This document shows positions 1 to 8,037 of a stretch of DNA of 35,047 nucleotides, in pieces. Each line of letters opens with the position of its first letter. The first letter of the stretch is position 1. Made by a program: the position numbers and the translations under genes. The DNA is from an archaeon (GTDB lineage Archaea > Nanobdellota > Nanobdellia > Woesearchaeales > UBA11576), in assembly GCA_020052935.1 (NCBI GenBank), contig JAGVOD010000018.1:1-35047 (forward strand). Reading direction: 5' to 3'. The notes beneath the pieces are model-generated. The model saw only the letters and a list, made by a program, of their open reading frames with translations, was not told where the DNA came from and did not search any database.

Positions 1-2693
1 GTCCCTTCCTTGCAAGATGATGCTGGCCTGACGCAGTCATAGTTTCCATTGAGCCCGTTCAGCGAATTCTCAGCATAATAGATGCACTCAGGGTAACAGA
101 GCAGGATTGGAGGCGAACCTGTTGGTACACAGAACTGTTTTTGGCCGCAGGAGTCTCCTGAATTCTTGCCTTTACAGGCTTGCTCTGAAGCCGCAAATTT
201 GTCAGATGTTAGCTGGTCTTGTGCACGTGTGGTGCCCGTACCTGGAGACGTTGATTGTGCTCCTGTCGTTCCTGCAGTCTGCGTCCCTGTTGAGCCTCCA
301 CCGCTTCCTCCGCTTCCTCCACCTATACCCAATAAATCTACAGGGCACATCTCCCCTGTCGCTGTCCTTATCTCGATATCATATGTCTCCTGCACTATGT
401 AGTTGTAGTCCACATCAGCGAGGAATGTTATCTGCCATGGTTCAATCATCTCTGCGTCTGGACGCGGCTCGAAGTGGCATGATGGGAATATCTTCTGTTG
501 GCCTTTTGTCACGTCTCTGAGGTTTGCGTTCTTTAGGTATTCCTCATCGAGTTTTAGCTCTGTTCCGAACGTGCTTTCGTCTATTTCCCAGCCTTCGCAA
601 AATTCCTTGACTGCCTTGAGGCCTGGCGGTGTTATGATGACCCTGAAGCTGTTCAGGTTCCTGACCCAGCCATCCATCATGTTCTCTATTCCTGCGCGGA
701 GCGTGAGTTCTGCGTTTTCTTCTCCTCCGACGCCTATTAGAGGGACTTTCTGTGAGGCCATCAGGACTTTCACAGCCCCTTTCTTTGATACTGACGTGTA
801 GTCTCCTAGTTCTGGGTATATCGCTTTTACTGCTGCGTTGTATTCTCCCTCACTGAGTTCTTTGTCGTATGATTTTGCATATGTCTTCACTTTCTCGTTG
901 AGTATCACCTTGTCCATTATGTAGTTGCGCATCTCTGCTGTCGTCCTCAGGTTGTCTGCCTCTGCTGTTAGCGTTATGACATAGTTTCCGCACGCAGTCG
1001 GGCGCGGGTAGCAAGTGACTTCCTTGTCGAAGTTGTAGCCTTTCATCAGGTCTGGCCTTATTTTCTGCTGTTCTCCCGGGTGCAGCTCGAGCTCGCCAGC
1101 GCTCATTATTGATTTTGATTGTGAAGTCTGTCTTGACTGCATGCTGCATACAAGTGCAGCAGTCATCTCCCGGGTCGGGTCGACTCCTTTTATCCTCGCT
1201 CCGATCTCCAGTGTCTTGACTTCGTTCAGGTTCACTTTCTTCGGGTTCGGTAGCCATGGTTCCATGACTTTTATGCCTACTTCTCCGCCTGACTCTTCCA
1301 CTTTTCCTTCTATGTGCTCTCCGCTGGCTATCGCAACCTGCGTCTTGTAGGACGAAACTGCATCTTGTATGATTGATGATAGTCCTTTTGACCCTGTTCC
1401 TGTCACGCCTGATTGGGCTTCTGCTGCAGCATCTCGGATTGCGCCGGTTTGGTATGCTGCGTACAACGCCGGGCCGGTCCTTGTGGCGCACCCGTAGAAC
1501 GAGCCGGCTATCATGAGTATCCCGATGATGGCGGCCATCCCGTTTTTCTTGCCTAGGAATGAGTATAATGCTATGCCGAATACGAACAGTGCCAGTGGTA
1601 TGAGCGCAGGTGCCGCACCTCTGATGCCTATCTCTTCTGTTGATTTAATCACTATGCCTGCCATGACCATGCTGATTACCATGAGTATTATCACTGCTGC
1701 TGAAGGCTTCTCAGGTTGTCCTCCGGTTTCGCTGCCAGCGCTGCCTAGCTTTGCGAACATGCCTTTGTTGCCCGTCTGTCCGTCTCCTGCAGTGCCAGAT
1801 GCTGACGCCTTCTTGGCATCTTCTGCCTGCTTCTTTGCCGCTTCTTTCGACTCTTTGTTCGCGAGCTTCTCCCTTTTCTTTGCGAGCTTCTCCTCTGTTA
1901 TTCCGAGCTCCCTGGCTTTTTTTGAATCCTTGAGGTACTTATGTAGCTGGTATAGGCTGCCGATCGAGTAGAACGGAAGTATGTCGACGAATGGTATCAG
2001 CTCTATCCAGAAGTATGGCCGGGTATATGCTCCCATGAAGTATGATATTATCAGCTGGACAAATATGTTGGCGGCAAACTCGATGACAGTCCCGATGCCT
2101 AATGTCTCAGCCTCGATGAATATTGTGACGATTATGTCTATTATGTCGTATATCACTGCGATTGCTACGCCGATTCCCATCTTTGTCATAGATGTGCTCG
2201 CGAGCTTGTTCTCGAGCGAATCCTGCTCATCACCTGCCTTTTGCTGCTCATCAGCGAGTTTCTGTTGTTCCTGGGACATGCCTTGCGGTTGTGCAGCGCC
2301 CGCATTCTGATTTCCTTGGGCAGCTTGTATCATCTGCTGGTAGTCCTGCATCTGCTGCTGTTGTGATGGCTGTTGAGGTGGTGCTTGTTGAGGTGGTGGT
2401 TGCTGGGGCTGCTGAGGAGCAGTTTGTGCCTGTGGCTGTTGGGGCGGCGGCGCTTGTTGTTGAGTTCCTTGTGGAGCTGGCTGAGACTGAGATTGGGTAG
2501 CTGCAGGGGCAGCATACGCCGCTGTAGAAGCAGCTGTAGAAGCAGCTGTAGACGCTGTTGATGCAGATTTTGATGCAACAGTTGCAGGTTTTAGAGCAGC
2601 TGCTGCAGGCTTCGCGCCACCCATTTTTAGAGCCATCGCCCTCTTATCCTTGAGCATCTCTTTCAGAATTCGCGTTCCTCTTTCAAGTAACAT
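1..2693 (-). CDS. Large membrane-anchored envelope protein with Q/P-rich N-terminus (3' end outside window)
   Basis: The minus frame is open from an ATG at 2693 to base 1, giving about 897 residues with no stop, so the C-terminus is missing. Residues 27-66 are Ala/Ser/Thr-rich and 67-160 are very Gln/Pro-rich. Hydrophobic segments follow at about 171-190, 200-222 and 225-245, then a Lys/Glu/Ala-rich charged stretch (about 245-310), then further membrane segments near 328-346, 359-378 and 386-402. The rest (about 400-897) has no long hydrophobic stretch and looks extracytoplasmic. It ends in a Gly/Ser linker (GGGSGGSGGGS) and a Cys-rich portion. I do not recognise the family; the architecture resembles large DPANN surface proteins. 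It lies 39 nt behind the gene at 2733-3938 on the same strand and may be co-transcribed. ATGs at 2657 and 2636 are alternative starts. Frame and coding status are well supported; the function is unknown. Confidence 0.8.
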   Translation of the reverse strand, partial: MLLERGTRILKEMLKDKRAMALKMGGAKPAAAALKPATVASKSASTASTAASTAASTAAYAAPAATQSQSQPAPQGTQQQAPPPQQPQAQTAPQQPQQPPPQQAPPQQPSQQQQMQDYQQMIQAAQGNQNAGAAQPQGMSQEQQKLADEQQKAGDEQDSLENKLASTSMTKMGIGVAIAVIYDIIDIIVTIFIEAETLGIGTVIEFAANIFVQLIISYFMGAYTRPYFWIELIPFVDILPFYSIGSLYQLHKYLKDSKKARELGITEEKLAKKREKLANKESKEAAKKQAEDAKKASASGTAGDGQTGNKGMFAKLGSAGSETGGQPEKPSAAVIILMVISMVMAGIVIKSTEEIGIRGAAPALIPLALFVFGIALYSFLGKKNGMAAIIGILMIAGSFYGCATRTGPALYAAYQTGAIRDAAAEAQSGVTGTGSKGLSSIIQDAVSSYKTQVAIASGEHIEGKVEESGGEVGIKVMEPWLPNPKKVNLNEVKTLEIGARIKGVDPTREMTAALVCSMQSRQTSQSKSIMSAGELELHPGEQQKIRPDLMKGYNFDKEVTCYPRPTACGNYVITLTAEADNLRTTAEMRNYIMDKVILNEKVKTYAKSYDKELSEGEYNAAVKAIYPELGDYTSVSKKGAVKVLMASQKVPLIGVGGEENAELTLRAGIENMMDGWVRNLNSFRVIITPPGLKAVKEFCEGWEIDESTFGTELKLDEEYLKNANLRDVTKGQQKIFPSCHFEPRPDAEMIEPWQITFLADVDYNYIVQETYDIEIRTATGEMCPVDLLGIGGGSGGSGGGSTGTQTAGTTGAQSTSPGTGTTRAQDQLTSDKFAASEQACKGKNSGDSCGQKQFCVPTGSPPILLCYPECIYYAENSLNGLNGNYDCVRPASSCKEG
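2371..2400. repeat. 15-bp tandem duplication in Q/P-rich coding region
   Basis: Two adjacent 15-bp units, TGTTGAGGTGGTGCT and TGTTGAGGTGGTGGT, differ at one base. On the minus strand they encode a repeated PPQQ motif inside the Q/P-rich segment of the envelope protein. The unit is a multiple of three, so copy-number change would keep the frame. Confidence 0.7.
2521..2553. repeat. 12-bp tandem repeat (2.75 copies) in Ala/Ser/Thr region
   Basis: The unit GCTGTAGAAGCA occurs at 2521-2532 and 2533-2544, with a partial third copy to 2553. On the minus strand it encodes iterated STAA near residues 48-57 of the envelope protein. The perfect units suggest recent slippage expansion, with the frame kept. 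Confidence 0.8.
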
Positions 2694-2732
2694 CAGGACT
2701 ACATGCACCTCTTTTTATCAAAAATAAAGTAT

Positions 2733-3938
2733 TTATTCCTTTACTACTTCCAGCGTCACTATCTCTAGTGTCGTCTCGGGGATGATCTTGATTGCGTTGT
2801 TGCCTTCTATTATGTAGTCGTTTATGTTCTTCTTATAGGAAGCCTCGGTCTGGAACAGGCTGGTCTCACGACCGTTTATGTTTATCCTTCCTGATTTCTG
2901 CTCATCTGCTTCTGTGAACTTGATGTTCAGCATGACGCTGTACTTGCCGTCGCGGACGTCTTTCATCGTGTCTGCGGTTATCTCGAAGTATTGCGCTGGC
3001 TGCAGCACCTCTTTCATCTCTGATGATATGCTTATCAGATCAATCAGATAGCTGCCTTCCTCGCTGTCGAACGTTATGGTGTTCTCTCCTTCGCGCAGCG
3101 CGTCTGGTGTGAACTCTATGACTACCCTTCCGCCGCAGTCAGGCACTGAGTAGTAGACAGAGTGCTGGTTTATGAGCACGTTCAGCTTGCCTGTCTTGCC
3201 TGTTATGCAGTCTGGCGTGAATCTCATTATCGCGCGCTTGACATTTGATTTCTCTGTGGCTGAGACGATGAATATGTTCAGGCTCTTCTGGCGTGAGATG
3301 TCCTTTACCTCTCCGCTTATCTGCACGTTCCCGAGGTTGTGCCTGTTCACGCGCCAGAACCTGAATCCCGCAGGCTCGGCAGATAGGTCTATCTTGTTCT
3401 CTCCTTGTACGAGGAACTGTTTGCCTATCCTTATCGGCTCTGGGTTCTCTGTTGTTACTTCCTCGTTGAACACGAGGTTGCCGTTGACCGTGACCATTAA
3501 AGCTCCTTTCATCTTCTTGTCAACGAAGCTCAGCAGGACATTGTCGGTGTTCTCCAGGTCGTCTAGCGTGAATTGGAGTGCTGACGTCTTCTTTCCGAAT
3601 ATTGATGACTTGACAGACAGCAGGCTCATTGTGCCGAATGTCTTTGATTCTGTCCTTGAGTATAATGTGAGTGATGGTATGTTGTGCTCTATCTCTTCTG
3701 AGGATATTCTAGATAGTGTGCCTGGGCTTGCCTTTAGTATTGTCTCATTGACAAAGCCCTTCGCGCCAGTGGTCGTTGTTCCGTTGCCTTCAAGTATCTG
3801 ATCCCTGAAGCTGGGGGGTATGAAAAGCAGGTAGAAGATGATGAGCAGCGCTATTACCGCTATGAGTGTTGCTGCGTGGCTCGCATCCTGGGCTTTCCTA
3901 GAACTGACTATCATTTTTGGGGGGTTGGCTCTGAGCAT
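2733..3938 (-). CDS. Membrane-anchored protein with extracytoplasmic beta-rich domain
   Basis: A 401-residue protein if started at the ATG at 3938, which has AGGTGA seven bases upstream; an in-frame GTG at 3947 overlaps that ribosome binding site and is less likely. A short basic cytoplasmic N-terminus is followed by one membrane segment (about 24-44, rich in I, L, V, A and ending in PP). The remaining ~350 residues have alternating hydrophobic/polar patterns typical of beta-sandwich domains, with recurring phrases such as 'GENTITFDSEEG' and 'EGNNAIKIIPE'. These suggest two or more related galactose-binding- or Ig-like domains. I do not recognise a named family. It is divergent from pelota and precedes the Q/P-rich envelope gene, so an envelope role is inferred. 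The real ORF is clear; the function is unknown. Confidence 0.75.
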   Translation of the reverse strand: MLRANPPKMIVSSRKAQDASHAATLIAVIALLIIFYLLFIPPSFRDQILEGNGTTTTGAKGFVNETILKASPGTLSRISSEEIEHNIPSLTLYSRTESKTFGTMSLLSVKSSIFGKKTSALQFTLDDLENTDNVLLSFVDKKMKGALMVTVNGNLVFNEEVTTENPEPIRIGKQFLVQGENKIDLSAEPAGFRFWRVNRHNLGNVQISGEVKDISRQKSLNIFIVSATEKSNVKRAIMRFTPDCITGKTGKLNVLINQHSVYYSVPDCGGRVVIEFTPDALREGENTITFDSEEGSYLIDLISISSEMKEVLQPAQYFEITADTMKDVRDGKYSVMLNIKFTEADEQKSGRININGRETSLFQTEASYKKNINDYIIEGNNAIKIIPETTLEIVTLEVVKE

Positions 3939-3990
3939 CAGATTCACCTTTTTATGGGCGTTATACGCTCTCTAAGCCAAAATGAATATC

Positions 3991-4003
3991 TTTATATATT
4001 TAT
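3991..4003. promoter_or_regulatory. Shared TATA region between pelota and the divergent envelope gene
   Basis: The sequence TTTATATATTTAT is close to symmetric. It lies about 50-60 bp from the pelota ATG and the same distance from the minus-strand ATG at 3938, so it could position transcription in both directions. Predicted starts about 25 bp away would be near 4025 (+) and 3965 (-). Confidence 0.5.
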
Positions 4004-4022
4004 GTTTTTCTATTTCCTTTGG

Positions 4023-4041
4023 CCTAAAACGCGGTTTTAGG
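4023..4041. promoter_or_regulatory. Perfect palindrome at the predicted pelota transcription start (possible operator)
   Basis: CCTAAAAC and GTTTTAGG are perfect 8-bp inverted arms around a GCG spacer. The palindrome begins about 20-25 bp downstream of the TATA box and ends 10 bp before the pelota ATG. It could be a repressor site overlapping the start of transcription or, in RNA, a small hairpin that hides the initiation region. No protein is assigned to it. Confidence 0.5.
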
Positions 4042-4051
4042 GGCTTGGGAC

Positions 4052-5110
4052 ATGAAAATATTGCATTTTCGCAAGGACACTGCAAAGGTGCTTGTTGAGA
4101 ACCTTGATGACCTATGGTACTTGTCAAGCATAATAGACATAGGTGACACTGTAGAAGGCCGCACATTCAGGAAGATAAAGCTGGGTGGCGGGGAAGAGCG
4201 TTCCCAGAGTGTCGTAAAGAAACCTGTCTTCCTGAAGATTAGTGTGGAGAATGTCGAGTTCCACAAGTATGCCGACTCCCTCCGCGTCTCAGGCAAGGTC
4301 TTGGAAGGCGTTGAAGACATCCCTAAAGGCTCTTACCATACCTTCAATGTTGAGGAATCTTCTACCATAACTATAATCAAGGAGTCATGGCTGAACTACC
4401 AGCGCCAGAAGCTGGAAGAGTCTGCAAAGGAAAAGAAGCCTGACACGCTCATCTGTGTCTTTGATCGCGAGGAGGCGTACATTGCCATCATGAAGAAGTA
4501 TGGCTTTGACATCCTTGCAGAGCTCAAGGGAGAAGTGGAGAAGAAGGCCGAGGCTAAGCAGGCCTCGAAGAACTTCTATGAGGATATTATCAACGCGCTG
4601 AAGGAATACGTGAAGCGTCATGATATCAAGCATGTCATCCTGGCGAGTCCTGCTTTTTGGAAAGAGGAGTTGTTCAAGAGCCTGAAGGACCAGGAGCTCA
4701 AGCAGAAGATCATCCCGGCGACCTGCTCTTCGTGTGACAAGTCAGCCATCAACGAAGTGATAAAGCGTCCTGAGGTGCAGATTGTGCTCCAGCATGACCG
4801 CAGCTCCTCTGAGATAAGGCTTGTCGAGGAGCTGTTGTCAGGAATCTCGAAGCAGGGCGCGGTCTCATACGGCCTCAACGAAACAAAGTCAGCTGCAGAG
4901 GCTGGTGCCATAAAGTCCCTTTTGGTTACTGACGGTCTCATCCAGAAGACGAGGCAGGACGGCAGCTTCGGCAGGATCAATGAATTGATGAGGATTTCTG
5001 ACCGTTCCGGCGCCAGTATCCACATAATCTCTTCAGACCACGACGGTGGCAAGAGGTTGGATGGTCTTGGCGGTATTGGCGCGTTGTTGAGATATAAGAT
5101 GAATTATTGA
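4052..5110 (+). CDS. pelA: Pelota/Dom34 ribosome-rescue factor
   Basis: A 352-residue full-length archaeal pelota. With the ABCE1 ATPase it splits ribosomes stalled on mRNA; it is an eRF1 relative that lacks the GGQ peptide-release motif, and none is seen here. Three domains are recognisable: the Sm-like N-terminal domain (about 1-125, starting MKILHFRKDTAKV), the central eRF1-like domain (about 130-255) and the C-terminal L7Ae-like domain (about 260-352). The last contains the family signature YGLNETKSAAEAGA and the ending HDGGKRLDGLGGIGALLRY. The start follows a TATA region and a palindrome. The last 7 bp overlap the convergent ackA stop codon. Identification is secure from motifs and length. 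Confidence 0.96.
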   Translation: MKILHFRKDTAKVLVENLDDLWYLSSIIDIGDTVEGRTFRKIKLGGGEERSQSVVKKPVFLKISVENVEFHKYADSLRVSGKVLEGVEDIPKGSYHTFNVEESSTITIIKESWLNYQRQKLEESAKEKKPDTLICVFDREEAYIAIMKKYGFDILAELKGEVEKKAEAKQASKNFYEDIINALKEYVKRHDIKHVILASPAFWKEELFKSLKDQELKQKIIPATCSSCDKSAINEVIKRPEVQIVLQHDRSSSEIRLVEELLSGISKQGAVSYGLNETKSAAEAGAIKSLLVTDGLIQKTRQDGSFGRINELMRISDRSGASIHIISSDHDGGKRLDGLGGIGALLRYKMNY

Positions 5111-6201
5111 TGTGAACTGTTCGCAAGAAGTTTCTTGGCTTCTCTCGCCATCATGAGCTCTTCATTTGTCTTTATGCAGAATACCCACACCATTGAGTGG
5201 AACGCAGATATCAATTCGTGGTTCTCGTGGTTTGCCTTCTTGTTGACGCGTACTCCGATATGCTTGAAGTGCGAGAGTACTTTCTCGCGTATCCACCACG
5301 CGTTCTCTCCTATCCCTCCGGTGAAAACGATTGCGTTCACGCCGTCCATCGCCGCGATGTAAGCTCCGATGTATTTCACCAGCCTGTAGCAGAACACCTC
5401 TTCCGCGAGTCTTGCTCTTGCGTCTGTCTCGAAAGAAGCATGTATGTCTCTCATGTCTGTCTTGCCGCAGAGCGCGAAGAGGCCTGATTGCTTGTTGAGC
5501 ATCTCTTCTATCTTCTTGTAGCTGTACTTTTCCTTGTGCTGCAGGAACGGGATTATTGCAGGGTCTATGTCTCCGCTTCTTGTGCCCATGACCAGCCCTT
5601 CGAGCGGTGTGAATCCCATCGACGTGTCGACTGATTTTCCGCCGAGCACCGCAGCTACCGAGCATCCGTTGCCGAGGTGGCATGTTATTATCTTGGTCTT
5701 TTCCAGAGGCTTGTCCATCGCCTTTGCTGCCTCTTCAGCCACATAGTGGTGGCTTGTTCCGTGGAATCCATACCTCCTAATCCGATGCTTCTTGGCGACA
5801 TCAGATGGTATCGCGTAGGTATAGGCTTTCTCAGGCAGTGTCTGGTGGAATGCTGTGTCGAACACAGCGATCTGTGGGACAGTGAAAAGTTTCATGCACG
5901 TCTTTATGCCTTCTATCTCTGGCACGTCGTGAAGAGGTGCTAGCTCTTTCAGCTTTTCGAGCTGCTTGAGCACTGGTTTCGTGATGATGACTGGATCAGA
6001 ATTCTCTCCGCCGTGCACAACCCTGTGGCCGACTGCATTTATCTCTATCCCGCGGTTTTTTGTCTCGAGGATTATCTGCTTGATTCCCTGCTCGTAGTTC
6101 TTTACGCGCTCAATTACGCCTTTGTGCACTAGGCTTTCATCCTGGAACAGGTCATACTTGACTGAGGAAGAGCCTATGTTAAGTATGAGTATGTTCATCA
6201 T
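5104..6201 (-). CDS. ackA: Acetate kinase
   Basis: Interconverts acetyl phosphate + ADP and acetate + ATP in the cytoplasm. The 365-residue protein has the ASKHA-fold acetate kinase signatures: NIGSSSVKY (8-16), GHRVVHGGE (58-66), VFDTAFHQT (113-121, catalytic Asp115), RRYGFHGTSHHYV (142-154), HLGNG, GTRSGDIDP (206-214), FTGGIGEN (293-300) and TNEELMMA (345-352). It is about 35 residues shorter than typical enzymes (~400), the shortening lying mainly before GHRVVHGGE. The usual LAPLHNP motif reads LAPLHDVP. Start: tandem ATGs at 6201/6198 behind GAGGTG. It is divergent from acs over a shared promoter, and its tail overlaps pelota by 7 bp. Acetate kinase is uncommon in archaea, most of which use ADP-forming acetyl-CoA synthetase, so acquisition by transfer is plausible. 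Confidence 0.95.
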   Translation of the reverse strand: MMNILILNIGSSSVKYDLFQDESLVHKGVIERVKNYEQGIKQIILETKNRGIEINAVGHRVVHGGENSDPVIITKPVLKQLEKLKELAPLHDVPEIEGIKTCMKLFTVPQIAVFDTAFHQTLPEKAYTYAIPSDVAKKHRIRRYGFHGTSHHYVAEEAAKAMDKPLEKTKIITCHLGNGCSVAAVLGGKSVDTSMGFTPLEGLVMGTRSGDIDPAIIPFLQHKEKYSYKKIEEMLNKQSGLFALCGKTDMRDIHASFETDARARLAEEVFCYRLVKYIGAYIAAMDGVNAIVFTGGIGENAWWIREKVLSHFKHIGVRVNKKANHENHELISAFHSMVWVFCIKTNEELMMAREAKKLLANSSHQ

Positions 6202-6202
6202 T

Positions 6203-6273
6203 CACCTCTTATATTGGCTGTTGTATAAGAAAAACTATTTAAATCATTTCCTTATTTGTGTGCTCAAGAGGTG
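6203..6273. promoter_or_regulatory. Divergent ackA/acs promoter with mirrored ribosome binding sites
   Basis: A single TATTTAAAT (6236-6244) lies midway between the two divergent genes and is symmetric enough to serve both. CACCTCTT at 6203-6210 and AAGAGGTG at 6266-6273 are perfect reverse complements and act as the ribosome binding sites of ackA (minus) and acs (plus). The layout suggests coordinated expression. Confidence 0.6.
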
Positions 6274-6280
6274 TGTTTCT

Positions 6281-8017
6281 TTGGCTGAGCCGCATCCTAA
6301 GATAGTCAAAAAAGACGTGAAGACGCTTGTCCCTTCTCCCTACATACTTGATTATGCAAAATCCTACAGGAACTTCTCTTGGTCTGATGCTGAGCGCGAG
6401 ATCGAGTTCTTCATCGATGGTAAGCTCAACGCAGCGTACGATGCTGTCGACAAGCATCTCAAGACAAAAGTCAAGGACAAGGTCGCGATACATTGGCTTG
6501 GCGAGACAGAAACCAGGGATATAACCTATGCTGAGCTCGCGCGTCTATCCAACAAGTTCGCGAATGTCCTGAAGTCGAATGGTATCAGTAAAGGTGATCG
6601 TGTCTTCATCTTCCTTCCGAGGATTGAGGAGCTTTACATCAGTTTCCTCGGCACTTTGAAGACTGGCGCTATCGCCTCGACTCTGTTTGCCGCTTTTGGC
6701 CCTGAGGCGTTGTTTGACAGGCTGCATGACAGCGGTGCGAAGATAGTCGTTACTAGTCCTGACCTGAAGTCTCGGGTTGATCAGATACGTAACAATCTTC
6801 CAGAACTCAAGACTGTGATTGTGACTGGAAGTATACCGCTCGGCAAAGATGAGTTGAGTTTTGACAAGGAGATGTCCGCCGCATCTGACAGGTTCGATGT
6901 CGTCCATATGGACCCGAAAGACAGGGCATACATGCTCTACACCTCCGGCACTACTGGCAAGCCGAAGGGGGTTGTGCATACGCATTATGACATCGTGCAT
7001 CAGCATCTTACTGCTAAATGGATCCTTGACCTTCATCCCGAGGATGTCTATTGGTGCACTGCAGATCCTGGTTGGGTCACAGGCATATCTTATGGTATCC
7101 TTGGTCCTTTCTCGAATGGTGCTACTACCATTGTTGATGCTGCGAGGTTCAGCGCAGAGCGCTGGTACAAGATAATCCATGACTACAAGGTCACTGTCTG
7201 GTACACTGCTCCGACTGCCATCAGGATGATGATGAAAGAAGGTCCTGAGCTGTCGAAGAAGTACAACCTTTCCTCATTGCGGCATCTCGCTTCTGTCGGC
7301 GAGCCTCTCAATCCCGAGGCAATCTGGTGGGGCCTGGATAACCTCGGTCTTGCATTCCATGACAACTGGTGGCAGACAGAGACCGGCGGAATCCTGATAG
7401 CGAACTATCCTTGCATGGATATCAAGGTCGGCAGCATGGGCAAGCCTTTTCCAGGCATAGTTGCAAGCATCGTGGATGACAATGGCAGCGAGCTTCCTGC
7501 AGACAAGGAAGGCAACCTTGCGATAAGGCCTGGCTGGCCGTCTATGATGCTCGAGATCTGGAACAACAAGGAGAAGTATGATTCATATTTCAAGGATGGC
7601 TGGTACTTCTCTGGAGACCGTGCCTGGAAGGACGCTGATGGTTATTTCTGGTTTGTAGGAAGAGCGGATGACGTCATAAAGACGGCGGGTCACAGAGTAG
7701 GACCGTTCGAGGTCGAGTCTGCCCTTATCGAGCATCCTGCTGTTGCAGAGGCAGGAGTCATCGGCAAGCCTGACGAGTTGTACGGCGAGATAATCAAGGC
7801 ATTCATCTCATTGAAGAAAGGATACGTTCCTTCAGATCAGCTGAAAGAGGACATCCAGAAGTTCATCAAAGGCCATCTTGCAGGCCACGCATATCCGAAA
7901 GAGATTGAGTTCCGCGACACGCTGCCGAAAACCAGGTCAGGAAAGATAATGAGAAGAGTTCTCAAGGCCCAGGAGCTAGGACTTCCAGTAGGCGACCTGT
8001 CCACGATGGAAGATTAA
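6281..8017 (+). CDS. acs: AMP-forming acetyl-CoA synthetase
   Basis: Activates acetate to acetyl-CoA with ATP via acetyl-AMP. With a TTG start at 6281 it is 578 residues, close to the short AcsA type (~570) rather than the ~650-residue form. The TTG lies 7 nt behind AAGAGGTG and about 40 bp after the TATA box. The frame stays open upstream to 6122, but that part overlaps ackA and the promoter; a GTG at 6260 is the alternative. Seen in order: an N-terminal ACS domain (YRNFSW), the P-loop-like YTSGTTGKPKGVVHTH, the acyl-binding core with CTADPGWVTG and DNWWQTETGG, the adenylation motif YFSGDRAWKDADGYFWFVGR, the hinge DDVIKTAGHRVGPFEVE and the C-terminal PKTRSGKIMRR, whose Lys is the catalytic and acetylation-regulated lysine. 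It is convergent with pta, 20 bp apart. Confidence 0.95.
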   Translation: MAEPHPKIVKKDVKTLVPSPYILDYAKSYRNFSWSDAEREIEFFIDGKLNAAYDAVDKHLKTKVKDKVAIHWLGETETRDITYAELARLSNKFANVLKSNGISKGDRVFIFLPRIEELYISFLGTLKTGAIASTLFAAFGPEALFDRLHDSGAKIVVTSPDLKSRVDQIRNNLPELKTVIVTGSIPLGKDELSFDKEMSAASDRFDVVHMDPKDRAYMLYTSGTTGKPKGVVHTHYDIVHQHLTAKWILDLHPEDVYWCTADPGWVTGISYGILGPFSNGATTIVDAARFSAERWYKIIHDYKVTVWYTAPTAIRMMMKEGPELSKKYNLSSLRHLASVGEPLNPEAIWWGLDNLGLAFHDNWWQTETGGILIANYPCMDIKVGSMGKPFPGIVASIVDDNGSELPADKEGNLAIRPGWPSMMLEIWNNKEKYDSYFKDGWYFSGDRAWKDADGYFWFVGRADDVIKTAGHRVGPFEVESALIEHPAVAEAGVIGKPDELYGEIIKAFISLKKGYVPSDQLKEDIQKFIKGHLAGHAYPKEIEFRDTLPKTRSGKIMRRVLKAQELGLPVGDLSTMED

Positions 8018-8037
8018 GAAATAAAATAATTTTTCAT

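Noticed and set aside
850-1491. 213-codon minus-strand open frame
   Set aside because: It lies in another frame of the same strand inside the continuous 1-2693 reading frame, whose product has coherent membrane and domain features. The 213-codon product is Arg/Asp-rich noise.
5162-5683. 173-codon minus-strand frame inside ackA
   Set aside because: A shadow of ackA in another frame; the Arg-rich product has no domain.
6122-6280. N-terminal extension of acetyl-CoA synthetase
   Set aside because: The open frame overlaps the 5' part of divergent ackA and the promoter; the extension does not resemble the family. The TTG at 6281 has a well-placed ribosome binding site.
6545-7180. 211-codon minus-strand frame opposite acs
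   Set aside because: Antisense shadow of a well-conserved enzyme gene.
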